Of a DNA stretch of 64,000 nt, positions 1 to 8,523 are shown one piece after another. Both the position numbers and the translations under genes were made by a program. Location of the stretch: contig JAMPCJ010000002.1 in the NCBI GenBank assembly GCA_023666275.1, forward strand, positions 1 to 64,000. Direction: 5' to 3'. The DNA comes from Treponema brennaborense (GTDB taxonomy: Bacteria > Spirochaetota > Spirochaetia > Treponematales > Treponemataceae). Under the pieces are notes generated by a model, which was not told the origin of the DNA, ran no database searches, and worked only from the letters and a program-made list of their open reading frames with translations. Numbering within the stretch: position 1 is the first letter of the stretch; each line of letters begins with the position of its first letter.

Positions 1-247
1 AAAAAGCATAAAATCATGATAAAAGACTTGAAACTGCACTGAAAAGCAAAGAAAATCACGCTTTTTTGTGCGTTTCGAAAGAAAAATCGGCAGGCGCTAA
101 AATCGAAGTTCGCGCGTGCCGTTTCGTGATTTAAACGTTCCTTTTTTTCGCAATTTTTCGAAAAATCTGTAATTTTTTTTTAGACACTGGGAGAGCAGGG
201 CTTGTCTTTCCTCCGAGAAGAGCATTCGATGCGGAAAACGCAAATCA
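1..247. other. left edge, no gene identified
   Basis: No credible coding region is seen in this A/T-rich stretch. It contains a perfect 14-base palindrome, ATTTTTCGAAAAAT, at 153-166, beside runs of A and T. This lies downstream of the minus-strand membrane protein that ends at 248, so it could act as a weak terminator or a protein-binding site. The short frames here have no ribosome binding site and look like noise. Confidence 0.5.
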
Positions 248-613
248 TCAGGGAACGGCAGGCGTACACAGCATATACACGGAACGTGAAAAGACAAACA
301 GCACGGCAGAGAACGCCGAGGAAAACAGCGGCAGCGAAATGCGGGCAAGATACAGCGGATTTTTTTCGCAGACGGCAAAAACAACCGAAGCACAAAGCAT
401 TCCGATCGAACAAACAAATAACACGCCCGAAAGTACCGAAATGCTTTCCAGCAGAAACAGCAGCGTAGAATCAAGAAAATTCCGAGTATTGCCGGTCAAA
501 TACAAAACAAAAAATACGCACGTATACAGCAGAAAAAAAACAACACCCCGATTTAACACTCGAAACAGCAGATTTATCGGCTTTCCCGCAGTATGGTTCA
601 TGGACTTTTGCAT
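248..613 (-). CDS. putative small integral membrane protein
   Basis: No family is recognised. The frame gives a 121-residue protein with about three hydrophobic segments (roughly residues 22-40, 55-82 and 92-108) joined by short polar loops, which is how real membrane proteins look. A promoter-like pair faces it (TTGTGC at 646-651, 18-base gap, TATACT at 622-627). There is no clear Shine-Dalgarno sequence, so the start (613, or the in-frame ATG at 601) is uncertain. The gene diverges from the SPFH-like gene at 661. The opposite strand offers only short, composition-biased frames. It could still be a chance frame, since the codons are T-rich. Confidence 0.5.
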   Translation of the reverse strand: MQKSMNHTAGKPINLLFRVLNRGVVFFLLYTCVFFVLYLTGNTRNFLDSTLLFLLESISVLSGVLFVCSIGMLCASVVFAVCEKNPLYLARISLPLFSSAFSAVLFVFSRSVYMLCTPAVP

Positions 614-619
614 TCTGTT

Positions 620-651
620 ACAGTATACTGTGTAAAAATAAATTTGCACAA
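620..651 (-). promoter_or_regulatory. palindromic -10 region in divergent spacer
   Basis: ACAGTATACTGT at 620-631 is a perfect 12-base palindrome, so the same TATACT can be read as a -10 box on both strands. On the minus strand it is preceded by TTGTGC (646-651) at an 18-base gap. On the plus strand no convincing -35 partner is visible. The minus -35 overlaps the ribosome binding site (AAGGTGAT, 650-657) of the gene at 661. Confidence 0.4.
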
Positions 652-660
652 GGTGATACA

Positions 661-1506
661 ATGAAGAAATTTCTCTTGTCCTGCGTCATTCTGCTGGCAG
701 CTGCCGCAGCGGCATTATATATAGGCTGGACAGAACTGCATGTGCCGATTGGTTCGTATGCGGTCATGATAACAAAAACAGGCGGAATATATCCGCTTCC
801 GATTGAAAACGGCGGCTTCACCTGGAGGTGGGAACGGCTTTTGCCGACAAACACAGAACTGCGATGTTTTTCCGTAACTCCCGCGGCAGACACCGTAAAA
901 ACAAGCGGAACACTGCCTTCCGGCGAAATATACAGCGCGATGCTCGAAGGCAAACCCGATTTTTCATATCAATTTGACGTAGCGGTTTCTCTGAGAATCC
1001 GTGCGGCATCATTGCCGGCATTCATCAGGAAAACAAATATTCAGACACAGGCAGAACTCGATCAATATCTTGCAGGGCAAATCGAAAACGCCGCACGGAC
1101 AGCTGCCGGATATATCGCCGCAAACCGTTTTTCGGACAATGAGGAGCTCCGCACGCATGCCGCGGATACGGAAAGCATTATCGGCGCACTCGAAAAAGAG
1201 CGCGCGTTCTCTGAAATCGAAATAACGTCGCTCGGCATTGCCGAGACTGCACTTCCGGATGCAAATCTGTATTTGACGGCAAAAGACGCGTATGCGGCAT
1301 ATCAGTCGCAGGTACGCGAATCGGTGCTTGCGTCCGTGCGGGAACAAGCCGGATACGCCGCGGATGATTATCTGCAAATAGAACGTTTCGCGCGCTGGGG
1401 AAAAATCCTCCAAGACTATCCCGTGCTCATCGAATTTCTCGCGGTTACAAGAGATGACGCATCGCAGCTTGCATCCGTATTGGAAAAACTGCGCCAAAAA
1501 AAATGA
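661..1506 (+). CDS. SPFH/Band 7-like membrane-anchored protein
   Basis: A 281-residue protein with one N-terminal hydrophobic segment (about residues 4-22) that can act as an uncleaved anchor or signal peptide. The following region (VPIGSYAVMITKTGGIYPLP, then a strand-rich stretch) resembles the start of SPFH/Band 7 (prohibitin-like) domains. The second half is alanine- and glutamate-rich and likely helical. A good Shine-Dalgarno sequence (AAGGTGAT) precedes the ATG. Its stop overlaps the CCA-adding gene by four bases, so the two are probably co-translated. The SPFH assignment is by motif shape only. The cargo or partner is unknown, and a membrane scaffold role would be inference. Confidence 0.7.
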   Translation: MKKFLLSCVILLAAAAAALYIGWTELHVPIGSYAVMITKTGGIYPLPIENGGFTWRWERLLPTNTELRCFSVTPAADTVKTSGTLPSGEIYSAMLEGKPDFSYQFDVAVSLRIRAASLPAFIRKTNIQTQAELDQYLAGQIENAARTAAGYIAANRFSDNEELRTHAADTESIIGALEKERAFSEIEITSLGIAETALPDANLYLTAKDAYAAYQSQVRESVLASVREQAGYAADDYLQIERFARWGKILQDYPVLIEFLAVTRDDASQLASVLEKLRQKK

Positions 1507-2981
1507 CAGCACATCTGCATATTCCCGCAGAACTGCGCAGGATGAATGCCTTTTTTTCAAAAGCCGGCTATTCCGCATATCTTGTCGGCGGCGCGGTGAG
1601 GGACATGCTGCTCGGCAAGCAGGCGGCCGACTGGGACATTGCCACGGACGCTTCTCCGCAGCAAGTCGCATCGCTGTTTCATCATGTTATTCCGACCGGC
1701 ATCGCACACGGAACCGTTACGGTGCGATTCATGAAGCGCAATATCGAAGTTACCACGTTCAGAACGGAATCCGCCTATTCCGACGGACGGCATCCCGATT
1801 CCGTATCATACGCAAAAACAATCGAAGAAGATTTGTCGCGGCGTGATTTTACCATGAATGCCGTTGCCGTATCGCTTGAAACGGGAGAAATAACGGATCC
1901 GTTCGGCGGAAGAGAAGATATACGGAAGCATCTTATACGAACCGTCGGCGGCGCGCAGGAACGTTTTTCGGAAGACGGCCTGCGCCCCATTCGTGCCGTC
2001 CGTTTTGCATCGCAGCTGAATTTTTCGATCGATGCACAAACGCTGCAAGCCATCCCCGCAGCGATGCCGCAAATACAAAAAATATCGATAGAACGCTTCC
2101 GCGACGAACTGATAAAAATTCTCAAAACCGAAAAACCTTCCGCCGCATTCAAAATACTCGAACAAACCGGCATACTGCATTTTTTTCTGCCGGAACTGGC
2201 ACGATGCCGCGGCGTAATTCAATCAGACTGCCGCGGTTTTCATAAATTCGACGTACTTGATCATCTGCTGTTTTCGTGCGATGCCGCAAGCGCGGAAAAT
2301 CTCTTTGTAAGACTTTCGGCACTGTTTCACGACTGCGGAAAACCGGACACAAAAAAAACGGAAATCCGCACGGTACCGAATGCGGAAACGGGAATCGGAC
2401 AGGACGCTGCCGTGCATACTTTTTTCAATCACGAAAAAAAATCGGCGCTCATAACAGCCGCCGTACTGGAACGTCTGCGCTTTCCGAAAGCGGCGGAACA
2501 ATACACGGCGCATTTGGTTGCACAGCACATGTTTCATTACGAAAGCAGCTGGACAGACGCTGCCGTCCGCAGATTTATCATCCGCGCGGCTCCGGATTTT
2601 CTGCTTCGCCAATTGCCGCAGCAGGAAAGCAAAATGTATCCCGCAGACGCAAAAAGCGTAATCAGCGATTTATTCGATCTGCGCGCGGCGGATGCGGCAG
2701 GCGCGGCAGATCCGCAGGATCGAGTGCCGGACGTTCGCCGCTCTCCGCTCATGATCGAATTTGCCGATCGCATAAACAACATACTTGAACAGAAAAACGC
2801 ACTCAGTTTGAAAGATCTCGCCGTCGGCGGAAAAGATCTGATAGCGGCAGGAATTGCGCCCGGCAGGCAAATGGGAGCGATTTTGAATGCGCTTTTGAAC
2901 GATGTAATCGAAAATCCCGAAAACAATACGAAAGAAAAACTTTTGGCGGCTGCAAAAAAAATGCGCCGCGATTCCGTATAA
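1503..2981 (+). CDS. cca: CCA-adding tRNA nucleotidyltransferase with HD domain
   Basis: Adds or repairs the 3' CCA end of tRNAs from CTP and ATP in the cytoplasm. The N-terminal class II nucleotidyltransferase core is clear: YLVGGAVRDMLLG near residue 20, followed by DWDIATDA holding the metal-binding aspartates, then RRDFTMNAVA. A tRNA-binding helical region follows. Mid-protein there is an HD-type phosphohydrolase motif (LFHDCGKP, with NHEKKS downstream). The length of 492 residues fits bacterial CCA or poly(A) polymerase family members with HD domains. The ATG overlaps the preceding stop (ATGA). A poly(A) polymerase role cannot be excluded by sequence alone, but no other CCA enzyme is in the window. 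Confidence 0.9.
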   Translation: MTAHLHIPAELRRMNAFFSKAGYSAYLVGGAVRDMLLGKQAADWDIATDASPQQVASLFHHVIPTGIAHGTVTVRFMKRNIEVTTFRTESAYSDGRHPDSVSYAKTIEEDLSRRDFTMNAVAVSLETGEITDPFGGREDIRKHLIRTVGGAQERFSEDGLRPIRAVRFASQLNFSIDAQTLQAIPAAMPQIQKISIERFRDELIKILKTEKPSAAFKILEQTGILHFFLPELARCRGVIQSDCRGFHKFDVLDHLLFSCDAASAENLFVRLSALFHDCGKPDTKKTEIRTVPNAETGIGQDAAVHTFFNHEKKSALITAAVLERLRFPKAAEQYTAHLVAQHMFHYESSWTDAAVRRFIIRAAPDFLLRQLPQQESKMYPADAKSVISDLFDLRAADAAGAADPQDRVPDVRRSPLMIEFADRINNILEQKNALSLKDLAVGGKDLIAAGIAPGRQMGAILNALLNDVIENPENNTKEKLLAAAKKMRRDSV

Positions 2982-3034
2982 CGCGCTTACGGCAACGGCA
3001 CTTTACAGCACGGCAGCAAAACTATGATGCTGCG

Positions 3035-3556
3035 TTATGCATCAGCGGAAAGCGATAAATAAATTTGGTCGGCAAGCCCGAATCCGGCGTTTTTTGTCAT
3101 GGACACGGCAAGTTCGTCATACAGCATATCGTTATAGATTTTCGAAGCAGAACTGCCGTCGCTTCCGAACAGCCCTCCCTCGTTCAGCGTTCCCCGCATC
3201 GAAGAAAGCATCATTTTTACAAAATAAGATTCGAGTTCCAGCGATTTTTCATACAGTTTGCTTGTTTTATCGATCCGCCGGCCGGAATCATGCAGCGCGG
3301 CACTGTTTGCCGCAGCTCCGGCAGGACGCGCCGCGGCATCAGCCGGATGCGTAAAAGTACCGGAAAAGCCGCTTGTGTAATCGCCGTTCACTCGTCCGTT
3401 ATCCGCAATCTGCGAAGAAGAAAGCGTCCCGCTGCCGGAAAAAGATTCCAAAAGCGAGTTGAATTTTTCCGCTTCGCGGTGCAGCGAGGCGGAATTCGCG
3501 GCGGAAGCTCCCGCTGTCAGATTATGTATGCCGCCGCTTGTTTTGCTGACAATCAT
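3035..3556 (-). CDS. flgJ: flagellar rod-binding protein, FlgJ N-domain type
   Basis: A 173-residue protein whose second half has the rod-binding signature of FlgJ (ELESYFVKMMLSSMR, then IYNDMLYDELAVSMTK). FlgJ assists rod assembly in the periplasm. The C-terminal muramidase domain found in enterobacterial FlgJ is absent here, as in many other bacteria, so another enzyme must open the wall. The first ~85 residues are serine-, alanine- and glycine-rich and probably disordered. It is the last gene of the flgF-like/flgG/flgJ-like operon, 32 bases after flgG, with AAGGAA in front of the ATG. Confidence 0.85.
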   Translation of the reverse strand: MIVSKTSGGIHNLTAGASAANSASLHREAEKFNSLLESFSGSGTLSSSQIADNGRVNGDYTSGFSGTFTHPADAAARPAGAAANSAALHDSGRRIDKTSKLYEKSLELESYFVKMMLSSMRGTLNEGGLFGSDGSSASKIYNDMLYDELAVSMTKNAGFGLADQIYLSLSADA

Positions 3557-3588
3557 ATTATTTTTTTCCTTTTTCCGTAATCAAAAAC

Positions 3589-4383
3589 TTATCGTTTTAA
3601 ATTCGTGGCGGTGGCAAGCATCGTATCGCTTGTCTGAATTGCTTTTGAATTGAATTCGTATGCGCGCTGAGCAACAATCATCTGAACCATTTCATTTACA
3701 ACAGACACATTGGACATTTCCAAAAATTTATGTTTTGTAACTCCCGCGCCGTCGAAGCCCGGCCGGTTTGCAATCGCTTCGCCCGACGCATTGCCGACAA
3801 GGAACAAATTATCGCCCGCGGCTTCGAGTCCCGCCGGATTCGGAAACGTGTATAATTCCATTTGTCCTATTTCCACCGGATCATCATTGCCGGCTGTCTT
3901 CACGGTTACACGGCCGTCGTCGCTTACGGCAAGTGTTTCTATCCGGAAATTTTCCGGCATGATAATTTCCGGCATTACGCGGAAACCGTTGGAAGTTACA
4001 AGCTGTCCCGAAGAATCAACCTTGAACGAACCGTCCCTTGTATACGCAAAAGAGCCGTCGTAGCGCAGTACGCGGAAAAATCCTTCGCCGACAATCGCCA
4101 GATCCGTCGGATTTTCCGTATTCTGCAGCGAACCTTGATTAAACATGCGCTGAGTCGCGGCGATTTTCACACCGCTTCCCATTTGGATACCGACCGGCGT
4201 AACGGTGTCTTCCGTTGCCGGCGTTCCAGCGAGTTTCACATTCTGGTAAATAAGATCCTCGAATTCCACCCGCTGTTTTTTATAGCCGGAAGTATTCACG
4301 TTTGAAAGGTTATGAGAAATTGTATCGATATTCGCCTGCTGTCCGTTCATGCCGGTAGCTGCTGTCCAAAGGCTTCGTACCAT
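3589..4383 (-). CDS. flgG: flagellar basal-body rod protein FlgG
   Basis: Distal rod protein of the periplasmic flagellum, 264 residues. The N-terminal rod/hook motif (LWTAATGMNGQQANIDTISH, residues 5-24, with NLSNVNTSGYKK next) and the C-terminal motif (SNVSVVNEMVQMIVAQRAYE, then FNSKAIQTSDTML) are typical for FlgG. These terminal helices pack in the rod, and the middle (LPEIIMPENF region) forms the D1 domain. AAGGAG precedes the ATG. It lies between a second FlgG/FlgF paralogue and the FlgJ-type protein, the usual order in spirochaete rod operons. Confidence 0.95.
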   Translation of the reverse strand: MVRSLWTAATGMNGQQANIDTISHNLSNVNTSGYKKQRVEFEDLIYQNVKLAGTPATEDTVTPVGIQMGSGVKIAATQRMFNQGSLQNTENPTDLAIVGEGFFRVLRYDGSFAYTRDGSFKVDSSGQLVTSNGFRVMPEIIMPENFRIETLAVSDDGRVTVKTAGNDDPVEIGQMELYTFPNPAGLEAAGDNLFLVGNASGEAIANRPGFDGAGVTKHKFLEMSNVSVVNEMVQMIVAQRAYEFNSKAIQTSDTMLATATNLKR

Positions 4384-4441
4384 AGTTATCTCCTTATTAT
4401 CACAGCGGTTTTATTTTACGTGCCGCTTCTCAAAAGTATGT

Positions 4442-5239
4442 TCAGCGCAAAAGCGTAACTTTTGACCACAGCGTCGTCATCATAGAATCCTGCGACTGAA
4501 TTGTTTTTTGATTCGCATCATAGGCGCGGTTTACTTCTATCATTTGAACCATTTCATTGACGACATTTACATTCGACGTTTCCACATAATTTTGCAGCAC
4601 ATACGGGCGTTCGGCATCTTCGGCGGAATACGCCGATCCCGATATATACGTGTCGGCATATAAGCTGGAACCGATTTTCTGCAAATACCGTTCATTGTCA
4701 AAGCGGACGATACGCAGCCTGTCTATGAACTGCATGTCGTTTCCCGTAAACAACCGCCCGTCTTCTTTTAAAATAAAATCATAGCCGGAAACATGAATGG
4801 GACCGGAATCTCCCAGCACGGGATATCCTTCTTTTGTTTCGAGAATGCCTTCCTTGCCGATCATGAAATTGCCGTTTCTTGTGTAGCGCTCGCCGTTCGG
4901 CGTCTGCACCGCGAAAAAACCTTCTCCCTGCAGGGCAATATCGGAACTGTGGGAAGTTTCCTTGAACGATCCCTGTTCGAGAATTGTATACAATTCGTTC
5001 GTTTCAACGCCGAGCCCCAGTTTCCCTATCACCGGCGCGGCATCCGCAGAACCGACGGAAGTCAGATACACTCCGTCATCATTCATGCGGCGAACAAGAA
5101 GCTCAGGGAAAGACTTGCTGACGGCAACATCACGTTTGTAGCCTGTCGTATCGACATTTGCCAGATTATTCGAAATCGCATCAAGCCTATTCTGCTGCGC
5201 AGCCATTCCGCTTGCGCCCGTATACCAGCCACGTATCAT
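4442..5239 (-). CDS. flgF: flagellar hook-basal body protein, FlgF/FlgG paralogue
   Basis: Proximal rod protein paralogue of 265 residues with both family ends: WYTGASGMAAQQNRLDAISN (residues 5-24), then NLANVDTTGYKR, and near the C-terminus NVNVVNEMVQMIEVNRAYDA. It differs from the downstream FlgG in the middle (LLVRRMNDDGVYLT), as expected for the FlgF position. In treponemes this gene has also been called flgG-1, so the symbol is by position. AGGAGT at 5245-5250 is five bases before the ATG. A sigma-28-like promoter lies immediately upstream, and this is the first gene of the operon. Confidence 0.88.
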   Translation of the reverse strand: MIRGWYTGASGMAAQQNRLDAISNNLANVDTTGYKRDVAVSKSFPELLVRRMNDDGVYLTSVGSADAAPVIGKLGLGVETNELYTILEQGSFKETSHSSDIALQGEGFFAVQTPNGERYTRNGNFMIGKEGILETKEGYPVLGDSGPIHVSGYDFILKEDGRLFTGNDMQFIDRLRIVRFDNERYLQKIGSSLYADTYISGSAYSAEDAERPYVLQNYVETSNVNVVNEMVQMIEVNRAYDANQKTIQSQDSMMTTLWSKVTLLR

Positions 5240-5257
5240 GCACTACTCCTGTATTTA

Positions 5258-5285
5258 TTATCGGATGCAGGCGCACTCGACTTAA
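5258..5285 (-). promoter_or_regulatory. sigma-28 (FliA)-like promoter of the flgF-flgG-flgJ operon
   Basis: Read on the minus strand, the site is TAAG, 15 bases, TCCGATAA. The enterobacterial FliA consensus is TAAA, 15 bases, GCCGATAA. The -10 element is at 5258-5265 and the -35 at 5281-5284, next to TTAA at 5282-5285. The site ends 18 bases upstream of the ATG at 5239, leaving room for the Shine-Dalgarno sequence. Both spacing and sequence support flagellar sigma control. Confidence 0.75.
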
Positions 5286-5371
5286 TGCGCTTTTGCCGCA
5301 AAACGTCTGCCGCAGCAACCGAAGACAGACAAAACTTTCCGCCGAAGAAGCGTAAGCTGCGCAAAAAACAA

Positions 5372-5400
5372 TTGTCAATTTGAATATATGGATATATAAT
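5372..5400 (+). promoter_or_regulatory. sigma-70-type promoter of glgC
   Basis: TTGTCA at 5372-5377 and TATAAT at 5395-5400 are separated by exactly 17 bases, with a near-consensus -35 and a perfect -10. The glgC ATG lies 48 bases downstream of the -10, with an AGGAGG ribosome binding site between. Confidence 0.85.
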
Positions 5401-5447
5401 TAAAAAAACTGAAGAACACAGTGTGTTACTTTACAGGAGGGGCATGT

Positions 5448-6719
5448 ATGCCAAAAGTTTTATCGATTATTCTCGGCGGCGGAAAAGGAACACGGCTGTA
5501 CCCGCTTACAAAAGAACGTTCGAAACCTGCTGTCCCGTTCGGCGGCAAACATCGAATTGTGGATATTCCGATTTCAAACTGCATCAATTCCGGTTTTGAA
5601 CAAATATATATTTTGACGCAGTTCAATTCCGCGTCGCTTCACATGCATATTGCAAATACATACAACTTCGATCGTTTTTCCCGCGGATTCGTCGAAATTC
5701 TCGCCGCGGAACAAACGCTCGAACATTCCGGCTGGTACGAAGGCACCGCCGACGCCGTGCGCAAAAATTTTATCCATTTCAAAATTCAAAAACCGACGCA
5801 CTACATCATTCTTTCCGGCGATCAGCTCTATCAAATGGATTTGAAAGCATATCTCGACGCGCACATACAATCGGGCGCGCAGATTACCATTGCGACAACT
5901 GCCGTTACGCGGGAAGACGCAACGGGATTCGGCATTATGAAAATCGACGGCAACAACCGCATAACGGCGTTCATGGAAAAGCCTGCGGCAAATCTCGACA
6001 TATCGGACTGGAAAATTCCCGAAGAAACCAGAACTGCGGACACAGCTCCGGGCAAAGATTATCTTGCTTCCATGGGAATTTATATTTTCGATGCGCCGGT
6101 TCTCGAAGCAGTTCTTGACAATGATTTAACCGACTTCGGAAAAGAAGTTATTCCGAACGCAATAAAACAGTACAAAGTCAATTCGTATGTATACAACGGA
6201 TACTGGGAAGACATCGGAACAATCCGCAGTTTTTACAATGCAACGCTGGATCTTGCAAGCATACATCCGCAGTTTAATTTCTATGATGAAAACAAGCCTG
6301 TTTTCACGCACATGCGCAACCTTCCTCCTTCGAAACTGAACAATGCGAATGTAACCGCTTCCACTGCAAGCGAGGGCTGCGTCATAACAGATGCAAAATT
6401 AAGCAGCTGCGTTATCGGCGTTCGCAGCATCATAGAAAAAGGCTGCGATTTGGACGGCGTAATCTGCATGGGCGCCGACTTTTACGAATCCGCGGAACAA
6501 AAAGCGGAAAACAAGCAGAAAGGCATTCCCAATATCGGGATCGGCGCCAACTGCAAAATACGCCGCACTATTATCGATAAGAATTCTCGGATTGGGGAAA
6601 ACTGTTCTATCGGCATGGGGAAAATACCGGAAGACGGCGATCACGGCATGTACTATGTCGCCGACGGCATCATTGTCATCAGAAAAACGTCTGTCATTCC
6701 TGCCGGAACCGTAATATAA
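5448..6719 (+). CDS. glgC: glucose-1-phosphate adenylyltransferase
   Basis: Makes ADP-glucose from glucose-1-phosphate and ATP for glycogen synthesis. The 423-residue protein opens with the nucleotidyltransferase signature (ILGGGKGTRLYPLT) followed by RSKPAVPFGGKHRIVDIPIS. It contains the sugar-binding stretch NGYWEDIGTI and ends in a left-handed beta-helix region with hexapeptide-like repeats. The start was set at the ATG at 5448 because AGGAGG sits at 5435-5440. An in-frame GTG at 5421 would put this ribosome binding site inside the gene. It diverges from the flagellar operon and ends at a strong bidirectional terminator. No other glycogen gene is in the window. Confidence 0.95.
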   Translation: MPKVLSIILGGGKGTRLYPLTKERSKPAVPFGGKHRIVDIPISNCINSGFEQIYILTQFNSASLHMHIANTYNFDRFSRGFVEILAAEQTLEHSGWYEGTADAVRKNFIHFKIQKPTHYIILSGDQLYQMDLKAYLDAHIQSGAQITIATTAVTREDATGFGIMKIDGNNRITAFMEKPAANLDISDWKIPEETRTADTAPGKDYLASMGIYIFDAPVLEAVLDNDLTDFGKEVIPNAIKQYKVNSYVYNGYWEDIGTIRSFYNATLDLASIHPQFNFYDENKPVFTHMRNLPPSKLNNANVTASTASEGCVITDAKLSSCVIGVRSIIEKGCDLDGVICMGADFYESAEQKAENKQKGIPNIGIGANCKIRRTIIDKNSRIGENCSIGMGKIPEDGDHGMYYVADGIIVIRKTSVIPAGTVI

Positions 6720-6759
6720 AGAACTTTTTCTGCCAACCATAACGTACAGCAGCGTAAAT

Positions 6760-6799
6760 AAAAAAAGGAGAACTGCTTTTTGCAGGTTCTCCTTTTTTT
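6760..6799. terminator. bidirectional intrinsic terminator
   Basis: A run of A, then GGAGAACTGC, a short loop, GCAGGTTCTCC and a run of T form a stem with one bulged G. The A and T runs extend the stem and give a U tract on either strand. It lies between the convergent glgC and the SPOR-domain gene and can stop transcription from both. Confidence 0.85.
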
Positions 6800-6824
6800 G
6801 TGCTTTTGCAGGCAGTCCGTCTTT

Positions 6825-8510
6825 TTAACGGATTTTTCTGACAAATGAGTCTTCGAATCCGCGCTGACGGAAACGGGCAAGAATCACTTCGTATTCATCA
6901 TCATTCAGCGGACCTACCAGCACTTGATAGCCGCGGCCGCCGTTAACTTTTACAAGGTTCATCGGATAATTGCTGCCGTACTTTTGCACAAGCGAATCGA
7001 TATTGCTTTCTTCCCGCATTGTTGCGATTTGCACATAATAATTATCATGCTGCAATTCGCTCAATGCCGAATACGTAATCGCATCGTATTTTCCGCGCGG
7101 AGCAGCCTCAGCCGGCGCCGAATTTTCGTCCGTCCCGATGTCTGCGCCGCCGATATCCGATGCAGCGGCAATCGGCACGGAATATTCCGGTTTTTCCGAT
7201 ACCTGCACGGCATTTTCCGTTTTAATTTCCGCAGTGTATTCCGCCGCTGTTTTTTCCGCAGCAGCGAATTGTTCCGGCGCATTATCTGAAGATTCCGCAT
7301 AGAACAAATCTTCTTGATTTGTTCCGTCATCTTCGGCAGCAGCATCCGGCGCAGGCGGTTCGCTCGGCGAAGAAAGTTCCGCGATAATTTTTTCGTACGC
7401 ACTGAATGCCTCGTCTGCCGGCGGCGGATTTTCGGCGGCAGGTTCGAGCACCGCAATCATATCGCCTGCGGGAATAAAAGGCTGCGGATTGACTGCCGTT
7501 TCGATTATATCCGACGGCGTATTTGCCGATACGGCGGATTTTTCTTCTTCCGCAAATGCCTCAAACGGCGCGGGAACGGCAGGGATTTCTTCCGCTTCCG
7601 CGATTTCCGCCGAAATATTTTCTTCGAAAACATTTATTTCATCGGCAGGCGCTTCGGTATCCGGCGCGAATTCGCTTTCGTTTTGCGCCGCGCCGTTGTC
7701 CGCATAAGCTGTTTCCGGCAGATCCTGCTCAAACAGGAATGGAATTTCGGAAACGTTTTCTGTTTCCGAAGCGACTTCGGCATCCGAATTATCTTCATGC
7801 GGAATTTCCGCTTCGATTTCCCGATCGAGCAGCGCAATTTCTTCAGGAAAATCGGAATCGGCCGGAACAAATTGCTCTTCCGTTTCCGCCTCGGCGACAT
7901 CGGCCGGAAGCATTTCCTGTACTTCTTCAGGCACTTCGGCGAGCAGCAGTTCTTCATCATTCGGCTCTTCGGCGGCTGCGGTTTCCTGCGGCGATAAAAC
8001 TTCGGCGCTGCTGTCCTGCTCTGCCGCGGCGGTTTCCTCTTCTTTTATCCGCGCCAAGTCAAAAACACGTTTGCCGATTTCCGGCGTTTGTTCCATAAGC
8101 TTGGAGGCATTTTTATCGGGATCTTCCGAGAGTGTTTTTACCGGATTTTGATTTTCCGTGCGCACCGCTTTTTCATACGCAATCGGCTGACGCTTTTGAA
8201 TTTTGACATAGGCGTCTTTTCCGCGGACGATTTTTAATTTTTCGGCAGCTTCCGGCGAAAGCACAATCGCGATGCCTTCCGACGCGTCTGCGGAACTGAG
8301 AATCATCACTTCGATGCTGAATCCGGTAGCGTGATTTGTTACGATGACAATGTCGCCGGGCAGATATCCGGCTGCTTTTCCGTAAATGCCGTGCGCAGGG
8401 AATGTACCTGACTCCGCAACAACTGCCCTTCCGTCAAGAGACGGATTTGCCGCAGCAAAAAACACCGAACAGACAAGCAGCACTCCTGCGCATATTCCAA
8501 TCCGTTTCAT
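6825..8510 (-). CDS. secreted SPOR-domain protein with RlpA-like N-terminal region
   Basis: A 561-residue envelope protein. It has a signal peptide (MKRIGICAGVLLVCSVFFAA). A small beta-rich region follows (YLPGDIVIVTNHATGFSIEV) that resembles the double-psi barrel of RlpA but lacks its catalytic DRGPF-type motif. A long acidic Ala/Glu/Pro-rich linker spans about residues 150-480. The C-terminal SPOR domain (YYVQIATMREESNIDS to the end) is of the type that binds denuded peptidoglycan at division septa. The start at 8510 is chosen because GGAGGTAT lies just upstream and a signal peptide follows directly. Upstream in-frame codons would only add basic residues before it. Probable operon with the gene at 8524, 13 bases away. 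A role in cell-wall recognition or septation is inferred. Confidence 0.82.
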   Translation of the reverse strand: MKRIGICAGVLLVCSVFFAAANPSLDGRAVVAESGTFPAHGIYGKAAGYLPGDIVIVTNHATGFSIEVMILSSADASEGIAIVLSPEAAEKLKIVRGKDAYVKIQKRQPIAYEKAVRTENQNPVKTLSEDPDKNASKLMEQTPEIGKRVFDLARIKEEETAAAEQDSSAEVLSPQETAAAEEPNDEELLLAEVPEEVQEMLPADVAEAETEEQFVPADSDFPEEIALLDREIEAEIPHEDNSDAEVASETENVSEIPFLFEQDLPETAYADNGAAQNESEFAPDTEAPADEINVFEENISAEIAEAEEIPAVPAPFEAFAEEEKSAVSANTPSDIIETAVNPQPFIPAGDMIAVLEPAAENPPPADEAFSAYEKIIAELSSPSEPPAPDAAAEDDGTNQEDLFYAESSDNAPEQFAAAEKTAAEYTAEIKTENAVQVSEKPEYSVPIAAASDIGGADIGTDENSAPAEAAPRGKYDAITYSALSELQHDNYYVQIATMREESNIDSLVQKYGSNYPMNLVKVNGGRGYQVLVGPLNDDEYEVILARFRQRGFEDSFVRKIR

Positions 8511-8523
8511 ATATACCTCCCAT

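Noticed and set aside
574-581. Perfect GCCGATAA on the minus strand as a sigma-28 -10 box
   Set aside because: No TAAA-like element lies 15 bases upstream, and the site falls inside the putative membrane gene.
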